DNA of 64,000 nt from Agitococcus lubricus (GTDB taxonomy: Bacteria; Pseudomonadota; Gammaproteobacteria; Pseudomonadales; Moraxellaceae). Location of the stretch: assembly GCF_003051055.1 (NCBI RefSeq), contig NZ_QAON01000009.1, positions 1 through 64,000 of the forward strand, given 5' to 3'. Both the position numbers and the translations under genes were made by a program. Under the pieces are notes generated by a model. The model was given only the letters and a program-made list of their open reading frames with translations. It was not told where the DNA came from and did no database searches. The stretch's first letter is position 1, and each line of letters opens with the position of its first letter. This document shows positions 6,921 to 14,794 of the stretch, piece after piece.

Positions 6921-7901
6921 TTATCGCGAACTCACAATCTTCAACACATCCACATAGTTAGGTGGATTATCAATCACACCTTTGGCTAACAACATGTGGT
7001 GCATCACAGGTAAATTAAAATAAGGGACACCTGCCATTAAATGATGTTCGCGGTGGTAGTTAACCCGCAATGGGGCAACAGTCGCACGCGCCAACCAACC
7101 AGCATGGGTCGTGCGGGTGTTATCAAACATATTGCTACTACGTTGGGTGCAGGCATGTTCGGCCATATTACGAATACGAATAAATAAAGGAAAAGGAGTG
7201 ATATACGCCAACACCCATAACCCATATAACCACGCATAACCCAGACTGGCTAAGACAACAAATAACACGCTATTGGTGATTAACATGCCATAACTATTTT
7301 TAAGAAAAGCAATAGGATAGCTGAGTAAAGAACGGTGTTGTTGTGGTAGCTTTTGGATGTTATTAGTAACTGACCATTGCAGAATTTCTAAATCCATTAA
7401 CAAGCGACCGACTAAAAACTTTAAACCTGTTAAGCCAAAAATGTCACGGGCTAATTTTCGGGTTAATGACCACTTTGTGGTGGGTAAATCGGCAATCAAA
7501 CAACGGTCTGGGTCTTCATTGGACGAGGTTTTGGCATGGTGTTGTAAGTGATAGGGACGATAATGGCTTAAATCATTCCAAATCGGCTTGGCACATAACC
7601 ACGTCCCAATGGTTTGATTGAGTTGTTTATTGGCAAACAATGTACCATGTGCTGCATCATGCATCATAATTGCTAAACACAGTTGTCGCCCTGCAATCAC
7701 CATTAACGCCAATAAGATAACCAACACCAAGCCTAAAGAACTTAAATGTTGGCTAGCCCACGCAACACTGGCAAAGGCTGCCGCAATGATTAGCCATGTT
7801 GATAACACCGCCCACCAGCCCATCAAATCGGAGCGCGTGGTGAGTTGTTTGATTTCTTCTCGGCTAAAAATGTCGGTAATTTTGGGGGGAGATGCAGACA
7901 T
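6921..7901 (-). CDS. membrane fatty acid desaturase
   Basis: This 326-residue integral membrane protein has the three histidine boxes of membrane di-iron desaturases and hydroxylases: HDAAH, HYRPYHLQHH and HREHH. Hydrophobic segments precede the first box and separate the second from the third. The family inserts double bonds into, or hydroxylates, acyl chains using O2 and an electron donor. The chosen ATG at 7901 has CAGGAGC 8 bases upstream; the frame is open 10 more codons but with no better site. It lies 26 bases past the PaaX-like gene on the same strand, so the two may be co-transcribed. Confidence 0.88.
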   Translation of the reverse strand: MSASPPKITDIFSREEIKQLTTRSDLMGWWAVLSTWLIIAAAFASVAWASQHLSSLGLVLVILLALMVIAGRQLCLAIMMHDAAHGTLFANKQLNQTIGTWLCAKPIWNDLSHYRPYHLQHHAKTSSNEDPDRCLIADLPTTKWSLTRKLARDIFGLTGLKFLVGRLLMDLEILQWSVTNNIQKLPQQHRSLLSYPIAFLKNSYGMLITNSVLFVVLASLGYAWLYGLWVLAYITPFPLFIRIRNMAEHACTQRSSNMFDNTRTTHAGWLARATVAPLRVNYHREHHLMAGVPYFNLPVMHHMLLAKGVIDNPPNYVDVLKIVSSR

Positions 7902-7927
7902 TTTAACTGCTCCTGAATTATTTAGGC

Positions 7928-8752
7928 TCACTCTGAAAACTCCCTCTCCTTGTGGGAGAGGGTCGGGGTGAGAGATACCTCAATCAATTTGCGCCAAATC
8001 AAATGGCCTGCTTGGTCAAAAGCATGTACTGATTCAACAAAACGATGACGTTCAGCAACATCGACCCACGGCTCAGGCAATAACGGGTCAAACACCACTT
8101 GGCGAATGGCTTTACTACCCAGTAAAAAAGACTCTCGTGCCGCCACATCAGGCTCTAAACTCGGTGCATGGGCTAACCAATCCGCCATTTGTTGTTGTAA
8201 TTGGCGATAGTGTTGATTAAGTGCAGTCCCATTCCACAATTGGCTAATACGTGTTTTTTCTTGTTCGCTAAACTGATTGGCATAAAAAACAAAGGCTTGT
8301 GCTTCTAAACCTAAACGACATAAACGTTGACGAATCTGACTCAAATTTTCATCAATATTATCAGGCCGCAAATAAAAGCCTGTTTCTAAACTCGCAAAAC
8401 CCAACATTGCTAAGGCGCGTTCACGTTTGCGTAAGGCAGCACGGTCGGTGCGGCCTAAATGTTGCGTTAAAACGGCAATATAGCCACCTTGCCACGGCCT
8501 AATACGTTGCTCGGCAGTGCGCCATGTGGCGACTTCACCTGCAAGTTCTAAAGCGGATGCACCTAAACGATACGTCCCTCGACCTGCGGCTTCAATCAAA
8601 CCATCAGCCGAAGCACGTGCTAGCGCGACACGAACACTGTTATCACTTAGACCAAACAATCGACAGGCGGCAATCGCGTCACGTACTGATAATGGCGAGT
8701 CGTTTGAGGCAAGCAATAAATCAAGGATTAAGTTTTTGGCATTGAGTTTCAT
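7928..8752 (-). CDS. PaaX family transcriptional regulator
   Basis: The 274-residue protein resembles PaaX, the phenylacetyl-CoA-responsive repressor. The N-terminal winged helix (residues about 5-65) contains SVRDAIAACRLFGLSDNSVRVALARASADGLIEAAGRGTYRLG, read here as its key helices. A central domain with RIRPWQGGYIAVL and a C-terminal FLLGSKAIRQVVFDPLLPEPW follow. The last 13 or so residues (SLTPTLSHKERE) are encoded by a dispersed palindromic repeat and are not part of the family. It is divergent from the crotonase at 8845, with a 20-bp palindrome between them that is a candidate operator. Confidence 0.87.
   Translation of the reverse strand: MKLNAKNLILDLLLASNDSPLSVRDAIAACRLFGLSDNSVRVALARASADGLIEAAGRGTYRLGASALELAGEVATWRTAEQRIRPWQGGYIAVLTQHLGRTDRAALRKRERALAMLGFASLETGFYLRPDNIDENLSQIRQRLCRLGLEAQAFVFYANQFSEQEKTRISQLWNGTALNQHYRQLQQQMADWLAHAPSLEPDVAARESFLLGSKAIRQVVFDPLLPEPWVDVAERHRFVESVHAFDQAGHLIWRKLIEVSLTPTLSHKEREFSE
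7938..7973. repeat. dispersed palindrome forming the 3' end of the PaaX-like gene
   Basis: CCCTCTCC-TTGT-GGGAGAGGG followed by TCGGGGTGAG is a repeat known from many proteobacterial genomes, usually intergenic. Here it is read in frame on the minus strand as the last coding segment of the regulator, ending shortly after. Confidence 0.75.
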
Positions 8753-8781
8753 TTGTTACATCAAAATAAATATGTTGATAT

Positions 8782-8801
8782 TTTATGTAATATTACATAA
8801 A
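8782..8801. promoter_or_regulatory. perfect 20-bp palindrome, candidate operator
   Basis: TTTATGTAATATTACATAAA is fully self-complementary and lies in the 92-base gap between the divergent PaaX-like gene (start 8752) and the crotonase gene (start 8845). The position, symmetry and AT-rich promoter-like surroundings suggest an operator for the adjacent regulator. Binding is inferred. Confidence 0.65.
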
Positions 8802-8844
8802 TTAAATTCTAATGCAATTGTTTGTAATTTTAGAGTGAGGCAAC

Positions 8845-9630
8845 ATGACAGATAATTTAGTCACTTGGCAACGCCAAGAGAGAATAATGATTGTGACGAT
8901 AAATCGTCCTGAAGCGCGTAATGCGGTGGATGGCTTAACCGCCCAAGCTTTAGCCGAAGCCTTTCGACGTTTTGAGCAAGATGAGCAATTAGACGTGGCC
9001 ATTCTTACTGGTGCAGGTACTCATTTTTGCGCAGGGGCTGACTTAAAAGCGGTGGCGAGTGGTGATGCCACACGTATAAATCGTTTGCAAAAAGAAGGTG
9101 ATGCACCCATGGGGCTATCACGTTTAATGCTAACTAAACCTGTCATTGCGGCGATTAGTGGTTATTGTGTGGCGGGTGGTTTGGAGTTGGCTTTATGGTG
9201 TGATTTGCGTGTGGCTGATAACACCGCAAAATTTGGCGTGTTTTGTCGTCGTTTTGGTGTGCCTTTAATTGATGGTGGCACAGTGCGTTTACCACGTGCT
9301 ATTGGTATGAGCCGCGCCTTAGATTTGATTTTAACAGGTCGTGAAGTATTAGCCGATGAAGCCTTAGCCATTGGCTTGGCTAATCGTGTGGTTGAGCAAG
9401 GCCAAGCCTTAAGCGCAGCGATTGCATTGGCTCAGCAGCTTTCTGCTTTTCCTCAAGCGTGTTTACGCCATGACCGTCTAAGTGCCTATCAACAGTGGGG
9501 CATGAACGAAACCCAAGCCTTAGCGAATGAATTTGAACACGGTTGGCAAACCTTGGTTTCGGGTGAAACTCTACAAGGTGCACAACGATTTAACCAAGGC
9601 CAAGGCAAACATGGTCAGTTTGATCATTAA
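8845..9630 (+). CDS. enoyl-CoA hydratase/isomerase (crotonase) family protein
   Basis: This 261-residue crotonase hydrates or isomerises enoyl-CoA thioesters. It has the N-terminal MIVTINRPEARNAV signature, the oxyanion-hole stretch HFCAGADLKAV, and AISGYCVAGGLELALWCDLRVA. In the position of the second catalytic Glu it reads FGVPLIDGGTVRLPRAIG, where Asp and Gly replace the usual Glu, so hydratase activity may be altered. GTGAGG lies before the ATG. It is first in a likely two-gene operon with the crotonase at 9658 (27-base gap) and divergent from the PaaX-like regulator, which probably controls it. Confidence 0.9.
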   Translation: MTDNLVTWQRQERIMIVTINRPEARNAVDGLTAQALAEAFRRFEQDEQLDVAILTGAGTHFCAGADLKAVASGDATRINRLQKEGDAPMGLSRLMLTKPVIAAISGYCVAGGLELALWCDLRVADNTAKFGVFCRRFGVPLIDGGTVRLPRAIGMSRALDLILTGREVLADEALAIGLANRVVEQGQALSAAIALAQQLSAFPQACLRHDRLSAYQQWGMNETQALANEFEHGWQTLVSGETLQGAQRFNQGQGKHGQFDH

Positions 9631-9657
9631 GTTTGATGTGTGACAAAGAGAATAAAT

Positions 9658-10572
9658 ATGCAAAATTTACAAACCATGACCTACGAAAAAACAGGTCGTA
9701 TTGCCCGTATTACCCTAAATCGTCCTGAGCGTGGTAATGGTATTACTATGGATTTGCCGCGTGAATTAGCCGCTTGTGTCGAGCGTGCCAATTTAGACCC
9801 CGACGTGCACGTCATTGCCTTATCGGGTAATGGTTCAGGTTTTTGTGGTGGTTATGATTTAGTGGATAGCGCGCAAAACATGACTGTTGAAAATCAGCAA
9901 GCTCAACAGTTACGCGGTTCTCCTTTGGATCCTTTGGTACAAATGGCCAACCACGTTCCCAATACGGCGTGGGATCCAACGGTGGATTATGCGATGATGA
10001 GTCGTAATGTCAAAGGTTTTATGAGTTTGTTTCACTCCGATAAACCTGTGGTGTGTAAAGTACATGGTTTTTGTGTCGCAGGTGGCACAGACATGGCTTT
10101 ATGTTCAGACTTATTGGTAATTGCTGATGATGCCAAAATTGGTTATCCGCCAGCACGTGTTTGGGGTTCGCCAACCACCGCGATTTGGGCGTATCGTTTG
10201 GGCATAGAAAAAGCCAAACGTTTGTTATTTACGGGTGACTGTTTGTCGGGTAAAGAAGCGCAACAGTGGGGCTTGGCAATTGAATCTGCACCGATAGAAC
10301 AGCTAGACGAGCGTTTTGAAAGTTTATTAGCACGTATTGCCCAAATGCCGATTAATCAATTGATTATGATGAAATTATTACTTAACCAAACGGTGATGGC
10401 ACAAGGTTTACACAGTACACAAATTCTAGGCACGGTGTTTGATGGCATCACCCGCCACACCAAAGAAGGTTATGCTTTTCAACAACGTGCTGCCGAAGTA
10501 GGCTTTAAGCAAGCAGTACGTGAGCGAGATGAGCCATTTGGTGATTTTGGCATGTCAACGTTTAAGGGCTAG
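9658..10572 (+). CDS. crotonase/enoyl-CoA hydratase family protein
   Basis: This 304-residue crotonase is longer than the 260-residue norm because of an insertion after the first oxyanion stretch (NGSGFCGGYDLVDSAQNM, then about 50 residues up to VKGFMSLFHSDKPVVCKVHG). The second active-site segment reads GFCVAGGTDMALCSDLLVIA. The ATG at 9658 is preferred over an upstream GTG at 9640: AAAGAGA precedes it and family homology starts with LQTMTYEKTGRIARITLNRP. It follows the previous crotonase by 27 bases. The substrate is unknown; the insertion suggests a bulky acyl group. The 3' end overlaps a convergent GIY-YIG gene by 18 bases. Confidence 0.88.
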   Translation: MQNLQTMTYEKTGRIARITLNRPERGNGITMDLPRELAACVERANLDPDVHVIALSGNGSGFCGGYDLVDSAQNMTVENQQAQQLRGSPLDPLVQMANHVPNTAWDPTVDYAMMSRNVKGFMSLFHSDKPVVCKVHGFCVAGGTDMALCSDLLVIADDAKIGYPPARVWGSPTTAIWAYRLGIEKAKRLLFTGDCLSGKEAQQWGLAIESAPIEQLDERFESLLARIAQMPINQLIMMKLLLNQTVMAQGLHSTQILGTVFDGITRHTKEGYAFQQRAAEVGFKQAVRERDEPFGDFGMSTFKG

Positions 10573-10821
10573 TTTAGCTTGTTGCACCAGCGTCTCTTTG
10601 CTAGATTTTGACAACTGTTTGAGTTGATACTCGCGTTGACTGGCTAAGCGACGGTCAGCATGCGATTCAACATACACTAAGGTGACAGGGCGGCGGCTTT
10701 GCGTGTAGCGTGCGCCGCCTGCCAATAGACCATTATGCTGAGTCAGGCGTCGCTCAAGTTGGGTGGTGATGCCTGTGTATAGGCTATTATCCGCACAACG
10801 CACCATATAACAAAACCACAT
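10555..10821 (-). CDS. GIY-YIG nuclease family protein (UPF0213/YhbQ type)
   Basis: The 88-residue single-domain protein begins MWFCYMVRCADNSLYTGITT, with the GIY-YIG core shown as CYMV and YTG, followed by LERRLTQHN and a C-terminal LASQREYQLKQLSKSSKETLV. Small stand-alone members of this family have an uncertain role in DNA repair or recombination. Its ATG overlaps the stop of the upstream 57-residue gene in TAATG, so the two are translationally coupled. The 3' end overlaps the crotonase gene on the other strand. Confidence 0.87.
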   Translation of the reverse strand: MWFCYMVRCADNSLYTGITTQLERRLTQHNGLLAGGARYTQSRRPVTLVYVESHADRRLASQREYQLKQLSKSSKETLVQQAKLALKR

Positions 10822-10994
10822 TATAAGGCCTTTACTTTTTGCTCAGCGCAACGCTCACATTGCCAAAGAGTCACTAATTTGCCTTGTTTCACGTCAAATT
10901 GTTTTTCTTGTACCATACGCCACCGATGAAACCCATGTTGACACAAGCCTTTAGCGGTGGTTTTGGGTTTCTTAAAAGGCAATATCACGGCCAT
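10821..10994 (-). CDS. 57-residue zinc-ribbon-like small protein
   Basis: A short frame from the ATG at 10992-10994 encodes a basic protein that starts MAVILPFKKPKTTAKG. It contains CQHGFHRW and, 30 residues later, CERC, which together look like a zinc-binding site of the zinc-ribbon type. AGGAGC lies 8 bases upstream. The stop and the GIY-YIG start overlap as TAATG. The pairing with a nuclease-like protein suggests a nucleic-acid role, which is inference only. I do not know a name for it. Confidence 0.65.
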   Translation of the reverse strand: MAVILPFKKPKTTAKGLCQHGFHRWRMVQEKQFDVKQGKLVTLWQCERCAEQKVKAL

Positions 10995-11110
10995 AGGGGA
11001 GCTCCTAAGTTATCACTTTCTCGTCATTCGCTGTCGTTTATGCCTCAATAAACCACACAATCACCAGAAAATTGCGTAAGCTATCGGCTTTTTATACCGA
11101 CCTTTCAGTA

Positions 11111-12829
11111 ATGAAACAAGCGACCGCTCTTAATATTCTCAAAGCAGGGCATAATGTCTTTTTAACAGGTTCAGCAGGGGCAGGTAAAACCTACACCCTG
11201 AATCAATACATTCATTATTTACGCGCCCGTCAGGTCACGGTGGCAATCACCGCCTCAACAGGCATTGCCGCCACACACATGAACGGCATGACGATTCATG
11301 CGTGGTCGGGAATTGGTATCAAAGACCAACTCGATGACGATGACTTGGCTCATATGTTTGACCGTAAATATTTACGCAGTCAAATTGACGATGCTCAAGT
11401 CTTGGTCATTGATGAAGTGTCGATGCTGCATGGCAAGCAATTGGATATGGTCAATCAGGTGCTTAAGTATTTTAAGCAAAATGATGAGCCGTTTGGGGGG
11501 CTACAACTGATTGTAGCGGGCGATTTTTTTCAGTTGCCGCCTGTGAGTAAAACCAATGAAGCCAATCGTGACAAATTTGCCTTTATGTCAGCCGCATGGC
11601 AAGAAGCAAAATTTAAGATATGTTATTTAACCGAACAACATCGCCAGCAAAATAATCAACTGAATCAGATTTTGAACGAAATTAGGGCACAGGCGGTCAG
11701 TCAGCACAGTATTGAGCAACTGTTGGCAACCCGTCAACACACACTAGAATCCGACATCACCCGTTTGTTTACGCATAATCAAGATGTAGAGCAAATCAAC
11801 CAACGGCACTTTGGCAGTATTGCGGGGGACGCACAGTTATTTGTAGCGGAGCGTAAAGGTAACGAAAAGCTGGTACAAACCTTAGTCAGTAATGTGCGCG
11901 CACCCGAGCAACTGTCACTCAAAATAGGTGCAAAAGTCATGTTTGTAAAAAACAACATGGAAAACGGCTATATCAATGGGACTTTGGGCGAGGTGGTGGC
12001 GTTTGAGCGCGACATCAACGACCGTTTGCTGCCTAAAGTCAAATTACGTGATGGCTCATACCGTTTAGTTGCTCCAGAAACATGGTCGATTGATAACGAC
12101 CAAGCCAAGTCCTTAGCCAGTTATAGTCAAATTCCTTTGTGTTTAGCGTGGGCGATTACCGTCCATAAAAGTCAGGGTATGACCTTAGAAGCCGCCGAGA
12201 TTGATTTAAGGCAGACCTTTGAGCAAGGGCAGGGTTATGTGGCTTTATCGCGCTTAAAATCTCTCGAAGGTTTGCGCTTATTAGGCTTAAATGACATGGC
12301 CTTGCAACTTGACCGTTTAGCGTTTAAGGCTGACCAGCGTTTTCAGGCCTTATCTCAAGAGGCGGAGTCGGTGTGGGCAACCCGTGACGGTCGCCATGAG
12401 CACGAGCAATTTATTCGACGCTGTGGTGGTTCGTTAAACGAAAAAGAAATCGAAAAATACGAAAAACGCCTGCGTAAACAGCAAAAAAGTACGACAGATG
12501 CTCATACAGTAGAACAAACCAAAGTGCTATTTGCACAAGGCCTAAGTCTGGTTGAGATTGCGAAAGAGCGAGAGCTGATGCAAACCACGATTATCAATCA
12601 TTTAGAAAAAATCATGGCTCAAGACCCCAGTTTTGACCTCAGCCGCATCAAACCTGCGGACACCGTGTTAGAGGCGGTCAAAAAAGTCTATCAGCAGGTA
12701 CTAGCCGACGATAAAGATGAACATTTTAATAACGATGGTTCACTCAAATTGCGGCCTCTCTTTGAAGCGTTGCAACAAAAAATTGGTTATAACGACATTA
12801 AACTGGCCTTATTATTTGTTGAGGTTTAG
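11111..12829 (+). CDS. PIF1-like helicase with C-terminal helix-turn-helix region
   Basis: The product of about 572 residues is a superfamily 1B helicase of the PIF1/RecD2-like group. Visible motifs are Walker A GSAGAGKT (about residue 20-27), VLVIDEVSML (Walker B), LIVAGDFFQLPPV (motif III), LTEQHRQ, and the late AWAITVHKSQGMTLEAAEID and GQGYVALSRLKSLEGL (motifs V-VI). The last 150 residues hold a HTH-like segment (LFAQGLSLVEIAKERELMQTTIINHLEKI, residues roughly 470-500), common in bacterial PIF1-like proteins. The ATG at 11111 is preferred over a TTG at 11072 on homology. It probably unwinds DNA at G-quadruplexes or stalled forks. Confidence 0.9.
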   Translation: MKQATALNILKAGHNVFLTGSAGAGKTYTLNQYIHYLRARQVTVAITASTGIAATHMNGMTIHAWSGIGIKDQLDDDDLAHMFDRKYLRSQIDDAQVLVIDEVSMLHGKQLDMVNQVLKYFKQNDEPFGGLQLIVAGDFFQLPPVSKTNEANRDKFAFMSAAWQEAKFKICYLTEQHRQQNNQLNQILNEIRAQAVSQHSIEQLLATRQHTLESDITRLFTHNQDVEQINQRHFGSIAGDAQLFVAERKGNEKLVQTLVSNVRAPEQLSLKIGAKVMFVKNNMENGYINGTLGEVVAFERDINDRLLPKVKLRDGSYRLVAPETWSIDNDQAKSLASYSQIPLCLAWAITVHKSQGMTLEAAEIDLRQTFEQGQGYVALSRLKSLEGLRLLGLNDMALQLDRLAFKADQRFQALSQEAESVWATRDGRHEHEQFIRRCGGSLNEKEIEKYEKRLRKQQKSTTDAHTVEQTKVLFAQGLSLVEIAKERELMQTTIINHLEKIMAQDPSFDLSRIKPADTVLEAVKKVYQQVLADDKDEHFNNDGSLKLRPLFEALQQKIGYNDIKLALLFVEV

Positions 12830-12840
12830 GAGTCATCTTC

Positions 12841-13194
12841 ATGTATCGCCTATTAGTCCATTTATTACTCAGTGTCTGTGGTTTGGGATTGGCCGATTAT
12901 TTATTCGACGGGGTACGTTTTGACCATTTTTCGACCTTATTTGGGGCAGCCGTATTATTGGCATTTGCGAATGGCATCATTAAACCTTTACTGATTTTAT
13001 TGACCCTACCCATTACGGTATTGAGTTTGGGCTTGTTTTTGTTGGTTATTAATGCAGCAGTATTAGGTTTGGTGGCGGCATTATTATCGGGCTTTTATTT
13101 AGACGGTTTTATGTCAGCTTTATTGACATGGTTTATTGTTGCCGTCACACAAGGTATGGGTAATTTGTTATTAGGCAAAAAAAAGAGTAGTTAG
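12841..13194 (+). CDS. phage holin family / YvlD-like membrane protein
   Basis: The 117-residue protein has four hydrophobic segments and the family-typical AFANGIIKPLLILLTLPITVLSLGLFLLVINA, shown here by ANGIIKPLL and TLPITVLSLG. This matches the YvlD/DUF360 group, annotated as phage holin family in many genomes though not lytic. AGGAG precedes the ATG, which lies 11 bases after the helicase stop, so it is likely in the same transcript. Its TAG stop is supplied by the terminal repeat of a MITE-like element beginning at 13191. Confidence 0.85.
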   Translation: MYRLLVHLLLSVCGLGLADYLFDGVRFDHFSTLFGAAVLLAFANGIIKPLLILLTLPITVLSLGLFLLVINAAVLGLVAALLSGFYLDGFMSALLTWFIVAVTQGMGNLLLGKKKSS

Positions 13195-13350
13195 GGACTG
13201 TTGACGTTTTGCGTGTGAGCCGCGTCGCAGATAAAAATTTCCTCAGACAAGGCATAAAACGCAGATAATAGTGAATCTATTGGCAAGTTTTGCCACACAG
13301 TAGGAGACGATTCTTGACACAACCCCAATCAAAAGATCAACAGCCCCTAA
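13191..13350. mobile_element. MITE-like element, family A (160 bp)
   Basis: The ends TTAGGGACTGTTGAC and GATCAACAGCCCCTAA are near-perfect terminal inverted repeats (one or two mismatches). The interior contains GCGTGTGAGCCGCG and AACGCAG...GAATCTATTGGCAAGTTTTG, which recur at 41598-41766. There is no coding capacity. It provides the stop codon of the YvlD-like gene. Confidence 0.75.
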
Positions 13351-13443
13351 GCTAAATACCCCAGAAAACAAGCAGTCACAAAAAAAGGCTGCATTAGGCG
13401 GTTTAGCTTTTTAAGCTCTAGGTCTTCAATTTGGGAGCGACTC

Positions 13444-14115
13444 ATGAGTACGATGCAATTAAGCCGTGAAGGCAGCGTGTGGATTTTGACCTTAACGAAT
13501 GGCGAAAACCGCTTAAACGATGATGTGATTGCCGAATATCATGCGGCCTTAGATACGGTCGAACACAGTGAAGGTAACGGCGCGTTAATTATTACCAGTG
13601 CCGACCCCAAATTTTGGAGTAATGGCATTGATTTGAACTTTGTACAAGAAAAAGGCGGTATGGCCTATTTAGTTAAAGAGTTTGCCCCCCGTTTAGACCA
13701 ATTATTACTGCGTATTGCCTTATTTCCATTGCCTGTGATTGCGTGTTTAACAGGTCACGCCTACGCGGGTGGGGCACTGATTGCGGCTGCATGTGATTTT
13801 AGAACCATGCGTGCTGACCGTGGTCGTTTTTGTTTTCCTGAAGTCGATATCAAAATTCCGTTTACGCCCATTATGACCGAAATTGTTCGTTTATTGCCTA
13901 ATCCAAACATTGCATGGCACATGGCGATTACGGGCTTAGCGCTGGGTGGCGAAGAGGCCGCAGCCGCAGGCGTAGTCGATAAAGCACTGGGGCAAGAGGC
14001 GTTATGGCCAACTACCTTGGCATGGGCTACCGAATTAGCCAAAAAAGACCGACAAACCTATGCCTTGATTAAGCGTCGTTGGCGTCATCAGTTTGCGCAA
14101 TTTCAGCCGCGCTAA
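13444..14115 (+). CDS. enoyl-CoA hydratase/isomerase family protein
   Basis: This short crotonase (223 residues) resembles peroxisomal enoyl-CoA delta-isomerase-like proteins. It has the N-terminal VWILTLTNGENRLND, the oxyanion stretch SNGIDLNFV, and CLTGHAYAGGALIAAACDFRTMR. Segment RFCFPEVDIKIPFTPIM holds a Glu at the catalytic position. It could shift double bonds of unsaturated acyl-CoAs before beta-oxidation, fitting FadH downstream. GGGAGCG lies before the ATG. It stands between two MITE-like elements and is probably transcribed alone. Confidence 0.88.
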   Translation: MSTMQLSREGSVWILTLTNGENRLNDDVIAEYHAALDTVEHSEGNGALIITSADPKFWSNGIDLNFVQEKGGMAYLVKEFAPRLDQLLLRIALFPLPVIACLTGHAYAGGALIAAACDFRTMRADRGRFCFPEVDIKIPFTPIMTEIVRLLPNPNIAWHMAITGLALGGEEAAAAGVVDKALGQEALWPTTLAWATELAKKDRQTYALIKRRWRHQFAQFQPR

Positions 14116-14121
14116 TCGCTT

Positions 14122-14220
14122 AGGACTTACGCGGTTATCGCTTATTGGTTCATATTTCAATCGTTTTTAACGGTTTTGTATTCACAAAACGCCGCTTATT
14201 TCGGTGAAATGCGTAAGTCT
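14122..14220. mobile_element. MITE-like element, family B (99 bp)
   Basis: AGGACTTACGC at the left and GCGTAAGTC at the right form terminal inverted repeats. The left interior (GTTATCG-TTATT) and right end match the copy at 38834-38932, which has the same length. It is non-coding and sits 6 bases after the crotonase stop. Confidence 0.75.
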
Positions 14221-14270
14221 AGCTCTGTTAGATGCTCGGCTAAATAGTTGAGCGGAGCATCTTATGTCAC

Positions 14271-14642
14271 TTAAGTCTTCATCAAACGGTCAATCGCTGC
14301 CCGATAATCCCCATTGACAACGAGCTCACTGTCAAATTCACTATGAATATGTTCATTGTCCAAAATCAAACCGTGTTTAAGACAAAACTGTAGTCTTAGG
14401 CTATCTTGTTCAACGGCATGGTTTTGTTTAGCTTGTTGATATTTACGATAGATAGTCTTTAGTTCTTGTTCTAAACCTTCAATTTGGTCGCGCATTTTAT
14501 GAATTAATGCCGCCGCATACAGTTCTTCGTTAGAAGCAAAAGGAATATTATGAACGGAGCGCGTCAAATAACATAAGACTTGGTCTAACGAGTTGGCACG
14601 ATAGCCAAAGGGATTAATTACGGGCTTAGGCGTTGCCTTCAT
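14271..14642 (-). CDS. hypothetical protein with central coiled coil
   Basis: The 123-residue soluble protein starts MKATPKPVINPFGYRANSLD. Residues about 45-85 (MRDQIEGLEQELKTIYRKYQ and following) are strongly helical with heptad-like spacing, suggesting a coiled coil. The C-terminus is acidic and hydrophilic and ends DRLMKT. AAGGAG precedes the ATG. It is monocistronic and divergent from the phosphoesterase gene. I do not recognise the family. Confidence 0.65.
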   Translation of the reverse strand: MKATPKPVINPFGYRANSLDQVLCYLTRSVHNIPFASNEELYAAALIHKMRDQIEGLEQELKTIYRKYQQAKQNHAVEQDSLRLQFCLKHGLILDNEHIHSEFDSELVVNGDYRAAIDRLMKT

Positions 14643-14794
14643 CGTGATACTCCTTTTAGCGATTGGTCATGACAATAAGGCGTATTTTTAACTATAAGTC
14701 AGTTCATCGTTTTGACAAGTACATCACAAAATTAATTTGGCCTATACGCGGCTGCAAACCCACAGGGCGTACTGAGTAGATAGAGGATGACATC

